NCBI GenBank assembly: GCA_964532865.1
Contig: CAZHJA010000014.1
Span: 1-17,618 of the forward strand
DNA: 17,618 bases
Source of the DNA: CAZHJA01 sp964532865
Lineage (GTDB): Bacteria > Patescibacteriota > Microgenomatia > UBA1406 > GWC2-37-13
Direction of reading: 5' to 3'
Shown: positions 13,158 to 17,618 of the stretch, piece after piece
Numbering within the stretch: position 1 is the stretch's first letter
Layout: every line of letters begins with the position of its first letter
Notes under the pieces: generated by a model
Told to the model about the DNA's origin: nothing
The model's database searches: none
What the model saw: the letters and a program-made list of their open reading frames with translations, nothing else
Position numbers and translations under genes: made by a program

Positions 13158-15245
13158 CTATTTAAGCATTTGAAGGTTAATTCTTCCCTGATTGTCAACT
13201 TGAATGACTTTTACTTTTACTTTATCTCCAATTTTAACAATTTGGTTTGGGTCTTTTACATATTGATTAGACATTTTAGATACATGAACAAGGCCATCTT
13301 TGCCTGGAAGAATTTCTACAAAAGCTCCAAATGCTAAAATTCGCTTTACTTCGCCTTCAAATTCCTCACCAATTTGCACCTCTCTTGTAATATTTTCAAT
13401 TGATGCAACTGCCTGCTCTACTTTTATCTTATCAAGCCCTGTTATTGTTACTTTGCCGTCATCTGAAACATTAATATCAGTATCTGTCTTTGCTATAAGG
13501 CTACGGATATTTTTTCCTCCTGGACCTATAATCTCACCAATCTTGTCTTGTGGAGGAGTAAGTACTATTACTTTTGGAGCAAATTTGGAAAGTTCTGTCT
13601 TTGGCTTACTTATAACTTTATTCATTTTGCCTAAAATATGAAGTATTGCTTTCTTTGCTTTTTCAAATGTTTCCTTCATCATTTTATCTGTTAATCCCAT
13701 ATTTTTCACATCAAGTTGAATTGCAGTAATTCCTTGTTCCGTTGCTGCAATTTTAAAATCCATTTCTCCAGAAAAATCTTCAATCCCCATGATATCTGTA
13801 AGAATCATATAGTCTTCATCTGAAGAGGAAACCATGCCCATTGCAATTCCAGCAACTGGAGCTTTAATAGGTACTCCTGCATCCATAAGAGCAAGAGAAG
13901 AACCGCATGTTGAAGCCATTGAGGTGGAACCATTTGAAGATAAAACTTCAGAAACAACCCGTATGGTATATGGAAATTCTTTTTCAGAAGGTAAAATTGG
14001 CTCTATTGCCTTTTCTGCCAATGCTCCATGACCAATTTCTCTTCTTGAAGGAAATCCTACTCTTCCAGTTTCTCCAACAGAATAAGGAGGCATATAATAA
14101 TGATGAATATATCTTTTTGCCTCTTCTCCTTCTGGACTTTCAATCAGTAATTCTAAACTAGGAGCTCCAAGTGTTGCAATACATAAGGCTTGCGTGTCTC
14201 CTCTATTAAATATTGCCGATCCATGAGTTCGTGGAAGTACAGAAATCTCAACTCCAATATCTCGTACATCGTCAAGTCCTCTACCATCTAATCTCTTTTT
14301 TAGCTTTAATATATTTTCTTTTATTATTACTTTACTTAATGTATCTATTGCTTTTACTATTGTTTTTTTATCAAACTCATCTTTATATTTTTCTAATACC
14401 TCCTCAACTATTGAATTTAATATTCCATCGTCTCCACCAAATTCTTTTTCTGCTTTTTTTGATATGAGACTATCAATATTTTTTCTATAATCTTTTTTTA
14501 ATATTTGAATAATTTTCTCTTGAGACGTATCTTCTTGAAAATTTTCTTTAGGCAAGCCAGCTTTTTTCCTAAAACTTTCAATAAAATCAATAATAAGACT
14601 ATTTTCCTTTTTAGCAAGAGCTATTGCTTTTAAAATAATTTCTTCTGAAATCTCTTCTGCTGCTACCTCAATCATATTTACCTTATTATTTGAAGAAGAT
14701 ACAATTAAGTCTAGTGTAGAAAATTTCTGTTCATCTTCTGTAGGATTAGTAACAAACATACCATCCCCGTTATTTTTCACATATCCAGTTCTCATCATGC
14801 TAATTGGTCCATTCCATGGAATTGGAGAAATATGCAAAGCTGCAAATGTTGAAATTGCTGACAATATTTCAGGAGAATTAACTCCATCAATAGAAAGAAG
14901 AGTAATAATTATCTGCACTTCTTTTTTAAAAGATTTAGGAAATAATGGTCGAATACATCTATCGATAAGTCTAGAATTAAGAATTGCTTCGTCCGATGGT
15001 TTGCCCTCTCTCTTAACCCAACGAGAGCCTTTAATTCTTCCTCCTGCATAAAGCTTTTCTGCATATTGAACTTGAAGAGGAAAATAATCAATATCAGGCC
15101 TATCTTGACCTACAGTAACTGCTACTAACACACAAGTATCCCCTAACCTTCCAAAAACCGAAGTAGTTGCTGCTTTTGCTAATTTTCCAGTCTGAAGAAT
15201 TAATTTTTGTCCATTAATTTCTATAGACTCTTCTGTAATTTTCAT
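13158..15245 (-). CDS. pnp: Polyribonucleotide nucleotidyltransferase (PNPase)
   Basis: A 695-residue 3'-to-5' phosphorolytic exoribonuclease, a core enzyme of RNA turnover that forms a trimeric ring. The first RNase PH domain (about 1-215) has FGRLGDTCVLVAV and VKREGKPSDEAILNSRLIDR. A helical linker (about 230-320) precedes the second RNase PH domain (about 320-545), which has IFNRGDTQALC, YYMPPYSVGETGR, REIGHGALAEKAI and the catalytic-site motif LTDIMGIEDFSGEMDFK. A KH domain (about 557-622, IIGPGGKNIRSL with GxxG) and an S1 domain (about 623-695, FGAFVEILPGKDGLVHVSKM) follow. The length matches the family and all domains are present. It starts 14 nt after rpsO, the classical rpsO-pnp order, with no Shine-Dalgarno site visible. 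In enterobacteria PNPase autoregulates through its leader; nothing here shows that. Confidence 0.98.
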   Translation of the reverse strand: MKITEESIEINGQKLILQTGKLAKAATTSVFGRLGDTCVLVAVTVGQDRPDIDYFPLQVQYAEKLYAGGRIKGSRWVKREGKPSDEAILNSRLIDRCIRPLFPKSFKKEVQIIITLLSIDGVNSPEILSAISTFAALHISPIPWNGPISMMRTGYVKNNGDGMFVTNPTEDEQKFSTLDLIVSSSNNKVNMIEVAAEEISEEIILKAIALAKKENSLIIDFIESFRKKAGLPKENFQEDTSQEKIIQILKKDYRKNIDSLISKKAEKEFGGDDGILNSIVEEVLEKYKDEFDKKTIVKAIDTLSKVIIKENILKLKKRLDGRGLDDVRDIGVEISVLPRTHGSAIFNRGDTQALCIATLGAPSLELLIESPEGEEAKRYIHHYYMPPYSVGETGRVGFPSRREIGHGALAEKAIEPILPSEKEFPYTIRVVSEVLSSNGSTSMASTCGSSLALMDAGVPIKAPVAGIAMGMVSSSDEDYMILTDIMGIEDFSGEMDFKIAATEQGITAIQLDVKNMGLTDKMMKETFEKAKKAILHILGKMNKVISKPKTELSKFAPKVIVLTPPQDKIGEIIGPGGKNIRSLIAKTDTDINVSDDGKVTITGLDKIKVEQAVASIENITREVQIGEEFEGEVKRILAFGAFVEILPGKDGLVHVSKMSNQYVKDPNQIVKIGDKVKVKVIQVDNQGRINLQMLK

Positions 15246-15259
15246 ATATTCTTGTATTA

Positions 15260-15631
15260 TTATTTTTTCAGGCCCAACCTCTTAATTAAATCCTTATACC
15301 TTTTTTGATCTATCTTTTGAAGATAATTTAATATTCTTCTTCTTTTTGCAATAACTTTCAGTAATCCTCTTCTTGAATGATTGTCTTTTTTATTAATATC
15401 CAAATGTTCACTTAAACCAATAATCTTGTGACTAAGCAAGGCAATTTGCACCTCTGGAGAACCAGTATCTGCTTTAGTCTGAGCAAAAAGCTCAATAGTC
15501 TCCTGCTTTGTCTTTGGTAGTAAAACTTTATCTTGCGTATTTTTTTTAGATTTTACTTCTTTTTTTACTTCTTTTTTTTCTTTTGAATCTAAAGCAGTAA
15601 AAGTTTTTTGCTTTTCTTTCTTATCTTTCAT
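15260..15631 (-). CDS. rpsO: 30S ribosomal protein S15 with Lys-rich N-terminal extension
   Basis: S15 binds the central domain of 16S rRNA early in small-subunit assembly. Residues about 37-123 are the canonical 87-residue protein: LLPKTKQETIELFAQTKADTGSPEVQIALLSHKI (key parts TGSPEVQIALL, LSEHLDINKKDNHSRRGLL and RRRILNYL). About 36 extra residues precede it (MKDKKEKQKT... KKEVKKEVKSKK), highly charged and probably disordered. No internal ATG lies between the first Met and the core, so the extension is genuine if the ATG is used. A -10 box ends 8 nt upstream of this ATG, supporting the start and a leaderless mRNA. It is the first gene of the rpsO-pnp operon. Confidence 0.97.
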   Translation of the reverse strand: MKDKKEKQKTFTALDSKEKKEVKKEVKSKKNTQDKVLLPKTKQETIELFAQTKADTGSPEVQIALLSHKIIGLSEHLDINKKDNHSRRGLLKVIAKRRRILNYLQKIDQKRYKDLIKRLGLKK

Positions 15632-15639
15632 AATTTATC

Positions 15640-15668
15640 ATTATAATAGATGTATTGCCATGTTGCAA
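15640..15668 (-). promoter_or_regulatory. Predicted promoter of rpsO-pnp
   Basis: On the minus strand TTGCAA (15668-15663), a 17-bp spacer and a perfect TATAAT (15645-15640) lie 8 nt before the rpsO ATG. Transcription should start at about the ATG, giving a leaderless message. Confidence 0.6.
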
Positions 15669-15684
15669 GTGATTTAAATAATAT
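15655..15684 (+). promoter_or_regulatory. Possible promoter of the membrane protein-metG pair
   Basis: TTGCCA (15655-15660), an 18-bp spacer and TAATAT (15679-15684) end 9 nt before the ATG at 15694. The -35 is good and the -10 is mediocre. It overlaps the divergent rpsO promoter, so the two could compete for polymerase. Confidence 0.4.
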
Positions 15685-15693
15685 ATAGTAAAT

Positions 15694-16044
15694 ATGCTAA
15701 ATCTAGATAATGATAAAAAAAAATTAAAGTTTACAAAAAAAAGAAACAGACTAAATATTAAAATAAGCTGGTCTATTTTCTATATTATAATATTATTTAT
15801 CGCTTGCTTATTAATAATAATATTTATCCCGCCTACCAATTTAGTCATTATTATTGGATTTATAATTATAATCTGCCTTCTTATCTTTGCTATTTTATCT
15901 CAGCTTCTAGGGAACAAGATTGCAGTGTCTTTTGCATTGTTTCTCTTCTTTTTGCTTATTCTTCTTTCAAGTCAGGCGTTTGATATAATTACGAGTATAT
16001 TAGCAGTTTGTCTTTTTATAGGCCTTTTAATATTACTAAAATGA
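15694..16044 (+). CDS. Small four-TM membrane protein of unknown function
   Basis: A 116-residue protein that I do not assign to a family. A Lys/Arg-rich cytoplasmic start (residues 8-22) is followed by four very hydrophobic segments near 27-45, 48-68, 75-92 and 95-115, joined by short loops (PPTN, LGNK, SQAFD). Almost nothing lies outside the membrane. The ATG of metG overlaps its TGA stop (ATGA), so the two are translationally coupled. The TGA stop also shows that TGA is not a sense codon here. The positive N-terminus suggests both ends face the cytoplasm. It may be a small transporter subunit or membrane-structure protein; the sequence does not say. Confidence 0.8.
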   Translation: MLNLDNDKKKLKFTKKRNRLNIKISWSIFYIIILFIACLLIIIFIPPTNLVIIIGFIIIICLLIFAILSQLLGNKIAVSFALFLFFLLILLSSQAFDIITSILAVCLFIGLLILLK

Positions 16045-17462
16045 AAAAAGCATATATTACAACTTCAATTGCTTATGTTAATTCAAGTCCGCATATAGGA
16101 CATGCTCTTGAAGTAGTACAAACTGATGCTCTTGCACGATTTTATAGATTACAAAACTATGATACATATTTTTTATCAGGAACAGATGAAAATGCCATTA
16201 AAAATGTAGAAGCTGCTGAAAAGGAAAAAATTCCTGTTCAAAAATTTGTAGATAAAAATTCTCGTCTTTTCTTCAATTTAAAGCATTCTCTTAACTTGTC
16301 ATTTGACCAGTTTATTCAAACAACAATCCTTAAACATAAAAATAATTCTCAAAAGCTTTGGAAACTATGTAATAAAGACATTTACAAAAAAAAATACAAG
16401 GGGCTTTACTGCACAGGCTGTGAAACATTTTACAAAGACAAAGTATTTAAAAACAATATCTGTCCTGAACATAATAAAAAGCTAGAAATTGTTGAAGAAG
16501 AGAATTATTTTTTTGCTTTATCAAAATATACGCAAAAGCTTAAAAAGATATATGAAAACAATTTTATTAAAGTTTATCCTGAATATAGAAAAAAAGAGGC
16601 ATTAACATACATTAATAAAGGACTTGAAGATTTTTCTGCTTCACGACCAAAAAAAAGAACTAAAGGATGGGGAATACCTGTTCCAAATGACAATTCTCAA
16701 ACAATATACGTGTGGTTTGATGCACTTGCAAATTATATTACAGCTCTTGATTTTTCAAATCAAGGAACTCTTTTCAAAAAGTACTGGCTTAATAATAATA
16801 ATAAAATCCATGTCATTGGAAAAAATATTACAAAATTCCATCTTATTTACTGGCCTGCAATGCTTCTTTCTGCAAAACTTCCTCTTCCTTCAAAAATATA
16901 TGTTCATGGTTTTATAACAATGTCAGGTAAAAAAATAAGCAAAACATTAGGAAATGTAATAAATCCTAATGACCTAGTAAAAAAATATGGAACAGATGCA
17001 GTAAGATATTATCTTTTAAGAGAAATACCTTCACTTAATGATGGCAATTACTCAAATAAACGAATGCATGAAATATATGTTTCAGATCTTGCAAATGAGC
17101 TAGGAAACTTAGTTTTAAGAATTACAAATATTGCAGAGCAGGATAAGATTAATATTAAAAAAAGAAAAATAAAAAATATATATTGCGGGGAAGAAATTAA
17201 GCTATTTGAAAATTTCAACTTTAATAAAATTTTAGAAAATATCTGGAATAATATTAAAAAAATTAATAAAAGTATAGATGAATTTGCACCATGGAAAAAA
17301 AGCAGAGATCAAAGAAAAGAATTTATTCAAAAAACATTAAAAGAAATAAATACAATAGGAATTAAACTTCAGCCTTTTCTTCCAAATACAGCAGAAAAAA
17401 TTATTAAAGCAACAGAAGGAGATATTAAAAAAATAAAGGCATTATTTCCTAAGAAAGAATAA
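16041..17462 (+). CDS. metG: Methionyl-tRNA synthetase, short form
   Basis: A 473-residue class I synthetase that charges tRNA-Met with methionine. The HIGH motif is HIGH at 18-21 (SSPHIGHALE). A zinc-knuckle insertion has C124 and C127 (YCTGCETF) and C141 and H144 (CPEH). The KMSKS loop is KISKT at 298-302 (MSGKKISKTLGN). An alpha-helical anticodon-binding domain occupies about 335-470. The C-terminal EMAP/tRBD extension found in many bacterial MetRS is absent, which is usual for reduced genomes. The ATG overlaps the stop of the upstream membrane gene as ATGA; an upstream in-frame codon at 16008 would give 11 extra residues not seen in the family, so I reject it. Ends 32 bp before a convergent gene with no terminator hairpin visible. 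Confidence 0.97.
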   Translation: MKKAYITTSIAYVNSSPHIGHALEVVQTDALARFYRLQNYDTYFLSGTDENAIKNVEAAEKEKIPVQKFVDKNSRLFFNLKHSLNLSFDQFIQTTILKHKNNSQKLWKLCNKDIYKKKYKGLYCTGCETFYKDKVFKNNICPEHNKKLEIVEEENYFFALSKYTQKLKKIYENNFIKVYPEYRKKEALTYINKGLEDFSASRPKKRTKGWGIPVPNDNSQTIYVWFDALANYITALDFSNQGTLFKKYWLNNNNKIHVIGKNITKFHLIYWPAMLLSAKLPLPSKIYVHGFITMSGKKISKTLGNVINPNDLVKKYGTDAVRYYLLREIPSLNDGNYSNKRMHEIYVSDLANELGNLVLRITNIAEQDKINIKKRKIKNIYCGEEIKLFENFNFNKILENIWNNIKKINKSIDEFAPWKKSRDQRKEFIQKTLKEINTIGIKLQPFLPNTAEKIIKATEGDIKKIKALFPKKE

Positions 17463-17494
17463 ATTAATTTATTTTAATTATCGATTTTATTATT

Positions 17495-17618
17495 CTAACT
17501 ATTTCCGCGCCAAGCCATAAGATATCTACAAATTATTACAACATCTTTTGTTTCTGTTTTTCTTTCTATTTCTGGTTCTTTAAGAGGGAAAGGAGCTATC
17601 ATTACTTCTCCATCTTTA
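17495..17618 (-). CDS. C-terminal end of an unidentified gene (runs off the window)
   Basis: The minus strand is open from the window edge to a TAG at 17497-17495 and encodes 40 residues ending VVIICRYLMAWRGNS, preceded by a charged stretch (KEPEIERKTETKD). The composition looks coding and the gene is convergent with metG. Too little is visible to name a family. Confidence 0.5.
   Translation of the reverse strand, partial: KDGEVMIAPFPLKEPEIERKTETKDVVIICRYLMAWRGNS

Noticed and set aside
13047..13337. 96-codon plus-strand ORF overlapping the 3' end of pnp
   Set aside because: Most of it is antisense to the well-conserved S1 domain of PNPase. The small non-overlapping start has no promoter or ribosome site.
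16008..16040. Upstream in-frame start for metG
   Set aside because: Eleven residues before MKKAYITT have no counterpart in MetRS, and ATG 16041 overlaps the upstream stop as ATGA.
1..17618. CRISPR arrays, tRNA or rRNA genes, insertion sequences, a second VR
   Set aside because: I saw no array of spaced repeats, no cloverleaf, no transposase gene, and no further copy of the GC-rich IMH sequence besides the one VR and one TR.

Overview
The window is AT-rich, densely packed bacterial DNA that uses the standard code (an upstream gene of the metG pair ends in TGA). Several things point to a Candidate Phyla Radiation (Patescibacteria) genome or a close relative: short intergenic gaps, few Shine-Dalgarno sites, -10 boxes sitting 6-9 nt ahead of ATG, a giant secreted FN3 protein, an SH3b-bearing ABC exporter, and a diversity-generating retroelement (DGR) aimed at a formylglycine-generating-enzyme-like (FGE/C-type-lectin) domain. 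The phylum assignment is an inference from style, not from a marker-gene tree.

The centre of the window (5548-12140, minus strand) is a complete DGR. In transcription order it holds avd (four-helix accessory protein), a 119-bp template repeat TR (11738-11620), a structured spacer with three hairpins, the last of which has intrinsic-terminator form, a DGR-type reverse transcriptase (SQ and YMDD motifs), a small 62-codon ORF, and the target gene. The target encodes a 1510-residue secreted protein whose variable repeat VR (9017-8899) aligns with the TR without gaps. By hand I count 16 substitutions, 14 of them at TR adenines, all 14 at codon positions 1 or 2. The VR sits at residues 356-394, at the end of an N-terminal FGE-like domain, followed by about 1100 residues of beta-sandwich/FN3 repeats. 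The variable tip is therefore internal, not at the C-terminus as in the classical examples.

Left of the target, still on the minus strand, are an ABC exporter pair (ATPase, then a MacB/FtsX-type permease with two SH3b-like inserts that share a 186-bp identical DNA block) and ftsK, the DNA-translocase gene, which has its own promoter. Right of the DGR are a divergent NYN-domain putative RNase gene, then the minus-strand rpsO-pnp operon with a strong intrinsic terminator at 12876-12904. Divergent from rpsO is a small four-TM protein gene translationally coupled to metG. The right edge carries the C-terminal end of an unidentified minus-strand gene.

Inferred working picture: Avd and the RT copy the TR-spacer RNA with errors at adenines, and the product rewrites the VR of a cell-surface protein, giving a rapidly changing binding surface at the distal end of an FN3 stalk. 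The flanking genes are mostly housekeeping.
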